A stretch of DNA of 64,000 nucleotides from Leeuwenhoekiella aestuarii (GTDB lineage Bacteria; Bacteroidota; Bacteroidia; Flavobacteriales; Flavobacteriaceae). A program made the translations under genes and the position numbers. The stretch covers positions 287,053 through 351,052 of the forward strand of contig NZ_QOVJ01000004.1 of the NCBI RefSeq assembly GCF_004104055.1, in the 5' to 3' direction. The notes under the pieces were generated by a model. The model had not been told where the DNA came from and did not search any database. It saw only the letters and a list, made by a program, of their open reading frames with translations. Shown here in pieces: positions 17,373 to 26,818 of this stretch. How positions within the stretch are numbered: the first letter of the stretch is position 1; every line of letters begins with the position of its first letter.

Positions 17373-19085
17373 TTAATTTGGGAAAACATCGGTTTCCTGT
17401 GCCATTGTATTCCATTCTTCTTGCATCGCAGATACCCGGTCTGGAAATTGAGTTGCAAGATTATGCATCTCGGTACGATCTTCTTTAAGATTATACAATT
17501 CCCAAGGTGCATTAGCGTCTAACTTAACCAGTTTCCAATCACCCTTACGCAAAGCAGCAGCTCCAAAATGTTCCCAAAACAAGGTTTCATTTATCGTGGT
17601 TTCTTCAGCATTTTTAATTGCAGAAACCATACTGTTACCCATATATGGGTCTATCTGCTTCCCATTAAATTCCTCGGGATATTCTGCACCAGAAAGCTCT
17701 AGAACGGTAGGCATAATATCTATAATATGTGCTGCAGATGATTTTACACCTCCACGTTCTTTAATTCCGTTAGGCCAGTGAACGATAAATGGAGAGGTGA
17801 TTCCTCCCTCATAAACACGTGCTTTCCAATATCTAAAAGGTGTATTGGCCACATTAGCCCATACCGGACCGATACCAGACATTACCGTTTCGGGTCCGGG
17901 AAGGTGCTCCTCACTTTTCTTTACAGGATAGTGTATCTCTTCCCCTTCTCGGGTTTCTGAAGGTCTGTCAAAACCAATTCCGTATTGTGACGGGCGCTCA
18001 GAACTTGCTCCGTTATCAGACATAAACAAAATTACTGTATTGTCTAACTGACCGGTCGCTTCTAGCTTGTCTATAAGTTTCCCTATATTTTGATCCATAC
18101 GGTCTATCATTGCTGCGTGAACCGCCATTGCTCGGGAATCCCACTTCTCATCTTTGTTTTTTGCCCAGTCTAAATCAGGAAACATAAATTCTGAAAGCTT
18201 TGTGGTATCTCCTTTAAAAATTCCTTTTTCGATCAGTTTTTTATAACGTTCTTCTCTGATTTTTTGCCATCCAGCATCGTAAACCTGTTCGTACTTTTTG
18301 ATCTCTTCTTCCGGAGCCATTAGTGGCCAATGCGGTGCACAATGCGCTACATATAGAAAGAAAGGTTTTTCTTCTTTTACAAAATGATCCACATAAGCTA
18401 CTGCAGAATCCCCTATGGCATCTGTATAATAAAAATCATCTGGCACTTCTTTTACCGGCTCTGTACCATTAACCAAAGCAAACGGATCAAAATAGTCTAC
18501 CACACCCCAAATGTTTCCATAATATTTATCAAAACCCCGTGCTGTTGGATAGGTGTCTAAATCTGAAAAAGTTTCCTTTTCGGTTTGATGATTCAACCAT
18601 TCTAATTGCTCATTGCCTCCCAAATCTTCAGTGGGTGAAACGTGCCATTTTCCTACCATTCCGGTTTTATATCCCGCAGTTTTTAGAACTTCGGCTAAAG
18701 TCACTGTCTCATCATCTAGGCGACCCCGATAACCTGGAAGGTTACGATCCATCGTCATCTGCCCTATCCCTGCCTGATGTGGATATTGTCCGGTAAGTAA
18801 AGCTGCCCGAGAAGGGCAACACCGGGAAGTATTATAAAAAGAATTGAAACGCAAACCACCCGCCGCAAGACTATTGAGGTTAGGGGTATCAACTTCACCG
18901 CCGTAACATCCCAGATCTGAAAAACCCAAATCATCTGCCATGATCAAAACGATATTAGGCTGATTTACCGCTGTTCCTTCGGCCTTGGCGGTATCTGTAT
19001 TAGCATTTCTACAGTTAATAAACAACAAAGAAGCTGTTGATAATAGCGCAATTTTTTTAAAAAAGTTGTGAGACTTATAATTCAT
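17373..19085 (-). CDS. S1-family formylglycine sulfatase (lipoprotein)
   Basis: 570 residues. Lipobox FINC (Cys25). Alkaline-phosphatase-like sulfatase fold: metal-binding MADDLGFSDLG (Asp51, Asp52), and the maturation motif CCPSRAALLTG, in which Cys89 would be converted to formylglycine. Further typical parts are GMVGKWH, HCAPHWPLMAP and MSDNGASSERP. This is an arylsulfatase-like S1 enzyme, possibly subfamily S1_4. It needs an anaerobic or aerobic formylglycine-generating enzyme that is not in this window. Sulfate removal points to a marine or host-derived substrate. The TAAAACGTTTTA operator at 19097-19108 is just upstream, and the esterase follows 30 bp downstream in the same operon. Confidence 0.93.
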   Translation of the reverse strand: MNYKSHNFFKKIALLSTASLLFINCRNANTDTAKAEGTAVNQPNIVLIMADDLGFSDLGCYGGEVDTPNLNSLAAGGLRFNSFYNTSRCCPSRAALLTGQYPHQAGIGQMTMDRNLPGYRGRLDDETVTLAEVLKTAGYKTGMVGKWHVSPTEDLGGNEQLEWLNHQTEKETFSDLDTYPTARGFDKYYGNIWGVVDYFDPFALVNGTEPVKEVPDDFYYTDAIGDSAVAYVDHFVKEEKPFFLYVAHCAPHWPLMAPEEEIKKYEQVYDAGWQKIREERYKKLIEKGIFKGDTTKLSEFMFPDLDWAKNKDEKWDSRAMAVHAAMIDRMDQNIGKLIDKLEATGQLDNTVILFMSDNGASSERPSQYGIGFDRPSETREGEEIHYPVKKSEEHLPGPETVMSGIGPVWANVANTPFRYWKARVYEGGITSPFIVHWPNGIKERGGVKSSAAHIIDIMPTVLELSGAEYPEEFNGKQIDPYMGNSMVSAIKNAEETTINETLFWEHFGAAALRKGDWKLVKLDANAPWELYNLKEDRTEMHNLATQFPDRVSAMQEEWNTMAQETDVFPN

Positions 19086-19096
19086 ACTAAAGATGG

Positions 19097-19108
19097 TAAA
19101 ACGTTTTA
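19097..19108. promoter_or_regulatory. LacI-type operator before the sulfatase
   Basis: Perfect palindrome TAAAACGTTTTA, 12 bp upstream of the sulfatase start codon. It is so close that a bound protein would block the start of transcription or translation initiation. Same sequence as the sites before susC and the symporter. Confidence 0.65.
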
Positions 19109-19139
19109 CTTTGTGTTAAAATTAGATTTAAAAAAAGCA

Positions 19140-19180
19140 AAATCACAGTTCTCTATTAAAAAATTAGAGAACTATGATTT
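19140..19180 (-). terminator. Terminator of the GH2 gene
   Basis: Sixteen-base arms (19140-19155 and 19165-19180) with one mismatch, centred on AGTTCTCTA and TAGAGAACT. On the minus strand it is followed by TTTTGCTTTTTTT. It lies 21 bp past the GH2 stop codon and insulates GH2 from the sulfatase operon. Confidence 0.8.
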
Positions 19181-19201
19181 TAAAATACTTTCTAAGATCT
19201 A

Positions 19202-21010
19202 TTAGTTATGGAGTTCATGGATAACTTCGGAATTGATTTTATTCACACGTTTGACATCAAGTTTATCAATATCACGGTCATAGGTCATAAGACCGTTTAC
19301 CTCCCCTTCTACATCTGTCGTTTGCGTATATATCGCTCCAGAAAACCCAGCACTTACGAGCTCTTTTAGCTTTTCGGCATAAGCAACATACTCGTCTGTA
19401 ACTTCTTTAGAATTGTTGAATTTCACATAACCCCAGTTGTTACCTGTTTTCCATAAATGCCCTTCTAATGGCAAACCTATGCCGCCATACTCACCAATCA
19501 CATTAACGCGGTTTGCATCGTACAAATACATTTTAGGAGCCGGATAATGGTGCAGATCTAAGATGTCTCCGGTCTGGAAAAAGTTACCGCCACTTGCCGA
19601 ATTCACTAAACGTGAGGGGTCGTATTCATTAGTCCAATCTGTGATCTCTACAGTTTTAAACTGCCCCCAGGATTCATTAAACGGCACCCAGATCACGATA
19701 CTTGGGTATGAGTATAAATAATCCATGATTTCTTTCCACTCTTTACGGTAGATCGCTTCAGACTTGGCGCTGCGTTCAAACTCATTACCTTTATGATAAT
19801 TTTGATTTTGCCAATCACGAGAATCATCCCCATTAGGCATGTCTTGCCAAACCAAAATCCCCAGGCGATCGCAATGCGTATACCAGCGTGCCGGCTCAAC
19901 TTTAACATGCTTACGTATCATATTATACCCATAATCTTTGGTCTTGATGATATCGTATTTTAAAGCTTCATCAGTAGGCGCTGTATATAAACCATCAGGC
20001 CACCAGCCTTGATCTAAAGGACCAAACTGGAAATAATCTTTATTATTCAACTGCATACGCACGATACCTTTATCATCCCGTTTTTTAGAGATTTTTCGCA
20101 TAGCGAAATACCCTTTAATCACATCCTGAGATTTTCCGTTGGCGCTAAGTTCTATTTTAGTATCATACAAGAATGGAGATTCTGGAGACCATAATTTTGC
20201 GTCTGGAATAGTTATCATCAGTTGCTGACCAGCAGCTGCTTTTGCTGTTGCGATCGTTTTGTTTCCATCTAAAACCGAAACTTCAACAACATCACCATAA
20301 CTAAAATCTGCTGAAGCAACATCAAACGTAACCGTGCTCTTATCAATATCAGCAGTGGTACGCACATCTTCTATATGCTTTGCCTGCACAGGTTCTAACC
20401 AGACGGTTTGCCAAATCCCGGTTACCGGAGTATACCAGATGCCATCAGGTTTTTTAACTTGTTTCCCTCGAGGCTGTGGCCCATCGTTTGTAGGATCCCA
20501 CACTTTTACCGTCAATTCTTGTTTGCCGCTTTTTAAAAACGGACTAATATCAAATGTAAAGGGTGTAAAACCTCCTGTATGTGAACCTATTTTAACTCCA
20601 TTGATCCATACTTCAGTTTCCCAATCTACCGCACCAAAATGCAATAAAATTTCTTTATTCTTCCAACTTGATGGAACCGTAAACTCCCGGTTATACCATA
20701 CTTCTTTAGCAGCACCTACTTCTTTCATCACGCCAGATAAACTTGACTCTACCGGAAAGGGCACTAAGATCTCCCCCTCGTATGCGGTAGGTGCAGCAGC
20801 TCCTCTATTCAGAATACTATACTCCCAAAGACCGTTTAAATTCTGCCACGTATCGCGTTGCATAATAGGACGTGGATATTCTGGTAAGACATTATTTACA
20901 TCTAGTTGAGAAGCCCACTTAGTCTTAATCTTGTCACCCGCAGGTTTCCATTGTGCAGATACTGACGCAGCAACGAATAGCAGGACCGCTAAAAGTTTAT
21001 TTTTTTTCAT
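19202..21010 (-). CDS. GH2-family glycoside hydrolase (602 aa)
   Basis: Signal peptide 1-19 (ends VSAQ). Domain order of GH2: jelly-roll sugar-binding domain (about 45-215, PRPIMQRDTWQNLNGLWEYS, EVWYNREFTVP, WETEVWINGVKIG), immunoglobulin-like domain (about 220-310) and TIM barrel (about 315-600). The acid/base Glu is in VPFNESWGQF (near residue 445) and the likely nucleophile in VIGEYGGIG (near 507). It is short, lacking the extra C-terminal domains of LacZ. GH2 covers beta-galactosidase, beta-glucuronidase, beta-mannosidase and some arabinosidases; I cannot choose among them. It stands alone with its own operator (21043-21060) and terminator. Confidence 0.9.
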   Translation of the reverse strand: MKKNKLLAVLLFVAASVSAQWKPAGDKIKTKWASQLDVNNVLPEYPRPIMQRDTWQNLNGLWEYSILNRGAAAPTAYEGEILVPFPVESSLSGVMKEVGAAKEVWYNREFTVPSSWKNKEILLHFGAVDWETEVWINGVKIGSHTGGFTPFTFDISPFLKSGKQELTVKVWDPTNDGPQPRGKQVKKPDGIWYTPVTGIWQTVWLEPVQAKHIEDVRTTADIDKSTVTFDVASADFSYGDVVEVSVLDGNKTIATAKAAAGQQLMITIPDAKLWSPESPFLYDTKIELSANGKSQDVIKGYFAMRKISKKRDDKGIVRMQLNNKDYFQFGPLDQGWWPDGLYTAPTDEALKYDIIKTKDYGYNMIRKHVKVEPARWYTHCDRLGILVWQDMPNGDDSRDWQNQNYHKGNEFERSAKSEAIYRKEWKEIMDYLYSYPSIVIWVPFNESWGQFKTVEITDWTNEYDPSRLVNSASGGNFFQTGDILDLHHYPAPKMYLYDANRVNVIGEYGGIGLPLEGHLWKTGNNWGYVKFNNSKEVTDEYVAYAEKLKELVSAGFSGAIYTQTTDVEGEVNGLMTYDRDIDKLDVKRVNKINSEVIHELHN

Positions 21011-21042
21011 ATTTGGAATTTGATTTAATTTCGATCATAAAA

Positions 21043-21060
21043 ATTTACAACGTTGTAAAT
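21043..21060. promoter_or_regulatory. 18-bp palindromic operator before GH2
   Basis: Perfect palindrome ATTTACAACGTTGTAAAT, 32 bp upstream of the GH2 start. It shares the AACGTT centre with the TAAAACGTTTTA sites but has CA/TG at the third and fourth positions from the centre, so it may bind the same LacI-type protein more weakly, or a paralogue. The divergent hybrid two-component gene starts about 200 bp away. Confidence 0.65.
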
Positions 21061-21263
21061 CTTGAGAATACATTCTTTTAAGAAGTTCAAAGTAATATAT
21101 ACAATCACTTATTTAAAACGGGTTTTTGTATCAATTTGACATTAAATCAATTCAAAAACACCTTATTTCTAAATATTTAAAGCTATATGGGACGATATGT
21201 TGAAAGGCTGAACTGTTTTATTGCTTTGATAACTGTATCTTTTGACTCCTAATTTATTAGACC

Positions 21264-24200
21264 TTGAAATATTTTATTTACACCTTTTTTCTAACCCTTT
21301 TTTTAACGCAAAATCTGATTGCTCAGGATTATTATTTTGAGCATTATACTGTAGAAGATGGTCTATCGCATAATACGGTTTTATCTTCTTTACAAGATTC
21401 AAAAGGTTTTTTATGGTTTGGTACTAAAGATGGTTTGAATCGTTTTGACGGTTATTCTTTTAAACGTTTTCAGTATAAAACAAATGATAAAAAACAACTT
21501 TTAGGTAATTACGTAGAATCACTACTAGAGCTAGACGGACATATTTATGCCGGTACAGATAATGGCTTATTTCAGTATGATTATAAGCAAGAGAATTTCA
21601 CTTTAATTGAAGGTACTGAAGATATAATCATACACGATATCGAATCTGATAGCTCGGGTAATCTCTGGTATATAGGCAACGGAACGATTTACAGATTCAA
21701 TCCCGCTACAAAAACAACTATAAACTTTCCTCCCAGTAATTACTTCACTTGTACACAGCTTTTACAAACGCCTAACGGGGCTATCATTGCTGCAGGTTTA
21801 GATGAACTTTATCTCTATGAAGAAAGCAGCGATTCTTTTAAAAGCTTAGGCTTTAAAATACCCAATGTCTTATTGTCTGCCTTTAACATCAACGCACTTC
21901 TTATGCTTAATGAAGATGTGATATTGATGGGGACACATAATTTTGGAGTGCTTTCTTTTAACCTCAAGACTAAAGAAACCGAACAGTTTTTACCGGTTGA
22001 AAATCCGTTTTATATTCACAGCCTGGCGTTACGTGACAACAAGGAACTCTGGGTCGCTTCAGAATCTGGTATTCACATTTACAATTTAGAAACTAAAGAG
22101 TATACCAACCTTACCAAAAATTACAACGACCCGTATGCCCTTTCTGATAATGCCATCTACACCTTAACCATAGATAATAATGACGGTATCTGGGCCGGCA
22201 CTTATTTTGGTGGAGTGAATCATTACACTCCTACTTCTCGATTCTTTAAAAAGTTCTTTCCCAAGCCTGCCGAAAATTCAATTGTAGGTAATGCTGTTAG
22301 AGAAATTAAAGCAGACCATAACGGCAATATTTGGATAGGTACAGAGGATAATGGCCTTAGTAAATACAACCCTAAAACGGATACATTTACAAACTTTAAG
22401 TCTAAAGAATCCGGTGGGATCTTAACGCATCACAATATTCATGCATTAATGCCTGATGGTGATCGCATGTGGGTGAGCTATTTTGACAACGGTATAGACC
22501 TCATAGACATCAATACCAACCGGATTTTAAAACATTATCAAGTAGGTACTCTGGGCAAACAACGTAATAATTTTGTATTCAGTCTGGTCAAAACAAAAGA
22601 AGGAAAAGTCTATGCTGCGACAGTGCGTGGTATCAAAGTATTAGATCCCAAAACTGACCAGTTTATTATAAGCGATTATTTTCCTGAAAACTACCATTAT
22701 ACTTCTTTTATTGAAGATTCTCGAGGTGTACTCTGGGCCGGTACATATTGGGATGGCATCTATTATTACAACCCTAAAAATCAAGAAAAAGGATACTATC
22801 AGGAGGAAAATTCAAAAAACAGAACAATAAGTCACAATCACATAAATGGTATTTATGAAGATGCCTCGCAGCGCTTGTGGGTTACAACAGAAAATGGATT
22901 AAATCTTTACAATCCAAATTCACAGGAATTTAAAACCTATACTACTCAAGACGGTTTTCCCAGCAACGTCTTCTATGCAATTCTAGAAGATGACTCGGGT
23001 AAATTATGGACGACTACTTCTAATGGACTAACTTCATTTGACTCCGACTTTAAAAATTTAAATACCTATACTAAAGCACAAGGATTATTGGGTAATCAAT
23101 TTAATTATAACAGTGCTTACAAAGATCCAAATGGGCGTATTTATCTGGGAAGTGTGAATGGGATGGTTAGTTTCAATCCGTCAGAATTTATGGAAAACAG
23201 CCTAGAGTCACCCTTATACCTCACTGGCTTACAGATCAACAACAAAGAAATTTCGGTAAATGAAACGGATAAAAATCCCATTTTGCCAGAATCTATCACA
23301 ACATTAGATAAACTCAAACTAGGTCCTGAAGACTCATCCTTCAGTATCAATTTTGCAGCATTGGGTTATAATGCCCCTCAAATGACACAATACTGGTACA
23401 AGTTAGACGGCCTGAATACAAACTGGGTTGCTCTAGGCACCACAAACACCGTACACTTTACAAAACTGAGCCCAGGCGATTACACGCTACACGTAAAATC
23501 GCAAAACAGTAATGGAGTTTGGAGTCAGGAAACAACTCCTTTACAAATTGAAATTCTCCCGCCGTTTTATCTTTCTACCCTTGCATTTGTAGTGTATGCA
23601 CTCTTTATAATACTGCTTATTGCTGTTGCTTTTCGCGTATATCATCTTTATCTGGCGCGAAAAAATAACCGTCGCATGAAACTTGCAAACGATAAAAAAG
23701 AAAAAGAAGTCTATCAGGCTAAAATTGAATTCTTTACCAATATTTCTCACGAGATACGCACTCCCTTAACCCTGATTAAAAGTCCGTTGGAAAAGATCTT
23801 AAACAATAAAAAAGCATACCCTGAGATCTCAAGTCATCTTTCCATAATGAATAAGAATACCACGCGTATTCTGAATCTCGTGAACCAGTTATTGGATTTT
23901 AGAAAAACGGAAATTGAAAATATGAGTCTCACCTTCGTTCAGACTGACATCTCACAACTGGTACGTAAAACAAAGAGTAGGTTTACGGAAGCTATTGCAG
24001 ATAGAAATATGGAACTGCATCTGGATATTGAGGACAATGTTGTCGCCTTTGTAGATGCAGAAGCGCTTAAGAAAATAGTGAGCAATCTCATTAGTAATGC
24101 TCTAAAATACGGAGATAAACAGATCTATATCCAACTTAAAAAAGAAGCGATTCATTTTACAATTAGTGTTAAGAACGACGGGTATATCATCCCTGAAACA

Positions 24201-25232
24201 ATGAGCAAAAAAATATTCGAGCCTTTTTATCGCCTTTCTGAAGGCGAGAATCAATCAGGTACTGGTATCGGTTTATCGCTTGCGCACTCGTTAACCGAGA
24301 TGCACGACGGCAGTCTTAAATTGGTGACTTTAGACAAAACCTTAAATACATTTGTGGTGCAGCTTCCTATTCATCAAAAAAATCATTTTGAGTTGTACGA
24401 TAAGAAAACTCCAGAACAAGAACCAGTAGTTATTCCCAAAAAACCTGAGAAACTAACTTCAGGAACTAAACCGGTTATCATAGTCGCAGAAGACAATAAG
24501 GATCTGCGGGACTTTGTAGCAAAAGAATTGCAGGAACACTACAAGGTTTACACTGCAGAGAATGGGGAAATCGCTTTAAATCTTTTAGAAAAACATAGCG
24601 CGCACCTTGTTATCAGTGACATTGCTATGCCGGTGCTAGATGGTTTTATGCTTTGCAAAGAAATTAAAACAAATATTGAAACCAGTCACATACCGGTTAT
24701 TTTACTCACTTCTAAAAACGCGTTATCTGCAAAAATAGAAGGATTAGAGAGCGGTGCAGATGCTTATGTAAGCAAGCCATTTTCTGTAGCTTTTTTAAGT
24801 AAACAGGTTGAAAATCTCATCGAGAACCGAAAGCATATTATGCAGCATTATGCCACGTCTCCACTCGCACATATGCGCAGTATTGCAAATACTAAAACCG
24901 ATGAAGCATTTATTAAAAAGTTAGACGATACCATTGCTGATAATATGGCAGATTCTAATCTCAACGTAGAAACGCTAGCCGAAATTATGCATATGAGTCG
25001 CTCTACTTTATATAGAAAAATTGCTGAAATCACCAACCTCAGTCCTAACGAACTCATCAACATTTCTCGCCTGAAGAAAGCCGCAGAATTACTCAAAACG
25101 GAGAACTATAAAATCTATGAAGTCGCAGAAATTGTGGGTTATAATTCAGCAACGAGTTTTGGGCGTAATTTTCAAAAACAATTTCAAATGACCCCAACAG
25201 AATACCTCAACAGTGATCAAATTATAAACTAA
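21264..25232 (+). CDS. Hybrid two-component system sensor/regulator
   Basis: 1322 residues in one chain. Signal peptide 1-20; periplasmic sensor of two-bladed Reg_prop beta-propeller repeats (about 25-690, many copies of the type LWFGTKDGLNRF and IWIGTEDNGLSKY); Y_Y_Y domain (about 700-765); one membrane helix (about 770-795); histidine kinase (FFTNISHEIRTPL, His near 828; GTGIGLSLAHSL near 1010); receiver (about 1068-1185, ISDIAMP with the phospho-Asp near 1117); and a C-terminal AraC-type DNA-binding domain (about 1230-1320). Such regulators bind an oligosaccharide in the periplasm and switch on the local degradation genes. Its position between the GH2 and CE12 blocks suggests a rhamnogalacturonan-type ligand. 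A terminator follows. Confidence 0.96.
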   Translation: MKYFIYTFFLTLFLTQNLIAQDYYFEHYTVEDGLSHNTVLSSLQDSKGFLWFGTKDGLNRFDGYSFKRFQYKTNDKKQLLGNYVESLLELDGHIYAGTDNGLFQYDYKQENFTLIEGTEDIIIHDIESDSSGNLWYIGNGTIYRFNPATKTTINFPPSNYFTCTQLLQTPNGAIIAAGLDELYLYEESSDSFKSLGFKIPNVLLSAFNINALLMLNEDVILMGTHNFGVLSFNLKTKETEQFLPVENPFYIHSLALRDNKELWVASESGIHIYNLETKEYTNLTKNYNDPYALSDNAIYTLTIDNNDGIWAGTYFGGVNHYTPTSRFFKKFFPKPAENSIVGNAVREIKADHNGNIWIGTEDNGLSKYNPKTDTFTNFKSKESGGILTHHNIHALMPDGDRMWVSYFDNGIDLIDINTNRILKHYQVGTLGKQRNNFVFSLVKTKEGKVYAATVRGIKVLDPKTDQFIISDYFPENYHYTSFIEDSRGVLWAGTYWDGIYYYNPKNQEKGYYQEENSKNRTISHNHINGIYEDASQRLWVTTENGLNLYNPNSQEFKTYTTQDGFPSNVFYAILEDDSGKLWTTTSNGLTSFDSDFKNLNTYTKAQGLLGNQFNYNSAYKDPNGRIYLGSVNGMVSFNPSEFMENSLESPLYLTGLQINNKEISVNETDKNPILPESITTLDKLKLGPEDSSFSINFAALGYNAPQMTQYWYKLDGLNTNWVALGTTNTVHFTKLSPGDYTLHVKSQNSNGVWSQETTPLQIEILPPFYLSTLAFVVYALFIILLIAVAFRVYHLYLARKNNRRMKLANDKKEKEVYQAKIEFFTNISHEIRTPLTLIKSPLEKILNNKKAYPEISSHLSIMNKNTTRILNLVNQLLDFRKTEIENMSLTFVQTDISQLVRKTKSRFTEAIADRNMELHLDIEDNVVAFVDAEALKKIVSNLISNALKYGDKQIYIQLKKEAIHFTISVKNDGYIIPETMSKKIFEPFYRLSEGENQSGTGIGLSLAHSLTEMHDGSLKLVTLDKTLNTFVVQLPIHQKNHFELYDKKTPEQEPVVIPKKPEKLTSGTKPVIIVAEDNKDLRDFVAKELQEHYKVYTAENGEIALNLLEKHSAHLVISDIAMPVLDGFMLCKEIKTNIETSHIPVILLTSKNALSAKIEGLESGADAYVSKPFSVAFLSKQVENLIENRKHIMQHYATSPLAHMRSIANTKTDEAFIKKLDDTIADNMADSNLNVETLAEIMHMSRSTLYRKIAEITNLSPNELINISRLKKAAELLKTENYKIYEVAEIVGYNSATSFGRNFQKQFQMTPTEYLNSDQIIN

Positions 25233-25234
25233 TT

Positions 25235-25257
25235 AAAGCCCGGTAAAACCGGGCTTT
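25235..25257. terminator. Bidirectional terminator between the hybrid regulator and CE12 genes
   Basis: Ten-bp perfect stem AAAGCCCGGT (25235-25244) and ACCGGGCTTT (25248-25257), loop AAA, then a T run. It lies between two convergent genes and can serve both. Confidence 0.9.
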
Positions 25258-25272
25258 TATTAGTTTATAATG

Positions 25273-26781
25273 CTATTCCTCTTTTATAAAAACATAGTCT
25301 CTTAAATCGCTTTGGCGTAAACCTTCAAGCAGTTCTGCTACGGTAAGTGCGTTGAGTTTGGCTCCTGCTTTGTTGGTATGCGTGTGATCATCTGGGAAAA
25401 ACACAGCAACACTGTCTTTTCCAATCGCTTCGTATTTCTGTGCCACCGCTTCATTCAGATCTAAAAAATAACCGCCGGTTTCATCCACAGCTTCTTTAGC
25501 CCAGGTGCCGTAAGTGCCAGATGCACGGTCTAATTTGCCGTCAGACCAATCGTTACGGGGTATCATACTTAGCACGATGGGTGTTGCTCCAGCCGCTTCG
25601 GTTTCTTTGATGTATTGCTTCATATACCAGCCGTAGGTATGCACGGTTTCGATACCGCTGCTGTCCCGCTGTACGTCCTGTGTATCATCTCCCATTCCTT
25701 TGAGGGAACCGCGGTATTTTGCTTTATCAATATTTCCGCCATCGTTATGACCAAATTGCATCAACACAAAATCTCCCGGCTTCAGTTGAGACTTTACCGC
25801 ATCCCACAAGCCCTCGTATCTAAAAGTGCGGCTGCTTCTCCCTCCCCGGGCTTTATTATAAACCGTCATTCTGGTGGTATCGATGTGTTGGTGTAAATAA
25901 ACGCCCCAGCCGGTTTTACCATCCTGACCGTTATCTGCAACCGTAGAATCCCCAATGACGAATAAATTTCGCTTTCGCGGAAGCGTGATTTCAGGATCCT
26001 CCAGTAAATAGTTTTTTAACGAATTATCGCTTTCTGCCAGTCCTTCTGCAATCAGCGATGCCGCAAGCACTGCTCCTTTTGCCGAAGTATGCGTGTGATC
26101 GCGCTTATAAAACAAATGTCCGGTAACCTGATCCTCTCCACGGGCTTCCATTGCCGAAGCCATTTTATCATTCAAATCGATAAAAGTGACGCCTTCTTCT
26201 TCGGCGATTTGTTTTGCCCAGCCCCCATACGAATCGGCATTGCGCGGTACTTTACCAGTGCTCCAGTCGTTACGCGGTATAGGTGCCATAATCACCGGGA
26301 TGGCCCCTTTTGATTTGGCTTCTTTCACAATTTTACGCAGGTACCATCCGTAACTGTGCACCACTTCGTGCTCCCCGGTGAGCATATTATCAATTTCTTC
26401 AGTCTCCTCGCCTGTTCCTTTGATGGTTCCGCGAGCACGCGAATCGTCATTTAAGGCGCCATTATCATTATGCCCAAACTGAATCAACACATAATCGCCC
26501 TTTTGTAAACTGTCTAAAACCGGCTGCCACAGTCCTTTGGATTGAAAGGTGCGACTGCTCGTTCCGCCCAAAGCGTGGTTTTCAACAGCTACCTGAGTGG
26601 TATCGAGAAACTGCCCGATATAATCTCCCCAGCCCCAGAGACCACCATCGCCTTTGCCCTGCCCGTTCTTTACTGTAGAATCTCCTACACAATAGACCGT
26701 AGGTTTTTGGGCATTCACTCCCTTACAGTTGAGCATAAAAAGGGATAGGATCACAAGACCATATACTTTAAAGCAATTCAT
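25273..26781 (-). CDS. Tandem CE12 (SGNH) rhamnogalacturonan acetylesterase
   Basis: 502 residues from the ATG at 26781 (an ATG 21 bp upstream is the alternative). Signal sequence ends near KGVNAQ, or Cys in FMLNC could be lipidated. Two complete SGNH domains follow. Domain 1 (about 25-255): GDSTVKNGQG, GGTSSRTFQSKGLW, VLIQFGHND, and a final DHTHT with the catalytic Asp/His. Domain 2 (about 270-495): GDSTVADNGQ, GGRSSRTFRYEGLW, VLMQFGHNDGG, DDHTHT. This is the CE12 rhamnogalacturonan acetylesterase family, which removes acetyl groups from galacturonate in RG-I before lyase cutting. Both active sites look intact. It is downstream of a GH2 gene, separated by a heptamer repeat tract. Confidence 0.9.
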   Translation of the reverse strand: MNCFKVYGLVILSLFMLNCKGVNAQKPTVYCVGDSTVKNGQGKGDGGLWGWGDYIGQFLDTTQVAVENHALGGTSSRTFQSKGLWQPVLDSLQKGDYVLIQFGHNDNGALNDDSRARGTIKGTGEETEEIDNMLTGEHEVVHSYGWYLRKIVKEAKSKGAIPVIMAPIPRNDWSTGKVPRNADSYGGWAKQIAEEEGVTFIDLNDKMASAMEARGEDQVTGHLFYKRDHTHTSAKGAVLAASLIAEGLAESDNSLKNYLLEDPEITLPRKRNLFVIGDSTVADNGQDGKTGWGVYLHQHIDTTRMTVYNKARGGRSSRTFRYEGLWDAVKSQLKPGDFVLMQFGHNDGGNIDKAKYRGSLKGMGDDTQDVQRDSSGIETVHTYGWYMKQYIKETEAAGATPIVLSMIPRNDWSDGKLDRASGTYGTWAKEAVDETGGYFLDLNEAVAQKYEAIGKDSVAVFFPDDHTHTNKAGAKLNALTVAELLEGLRQSDLRDYVFIKEE

Positions 26782-26818
26782 AATTCCGTATTTAGTAATC
26801 ATTTTTTATCTAGCTTCT

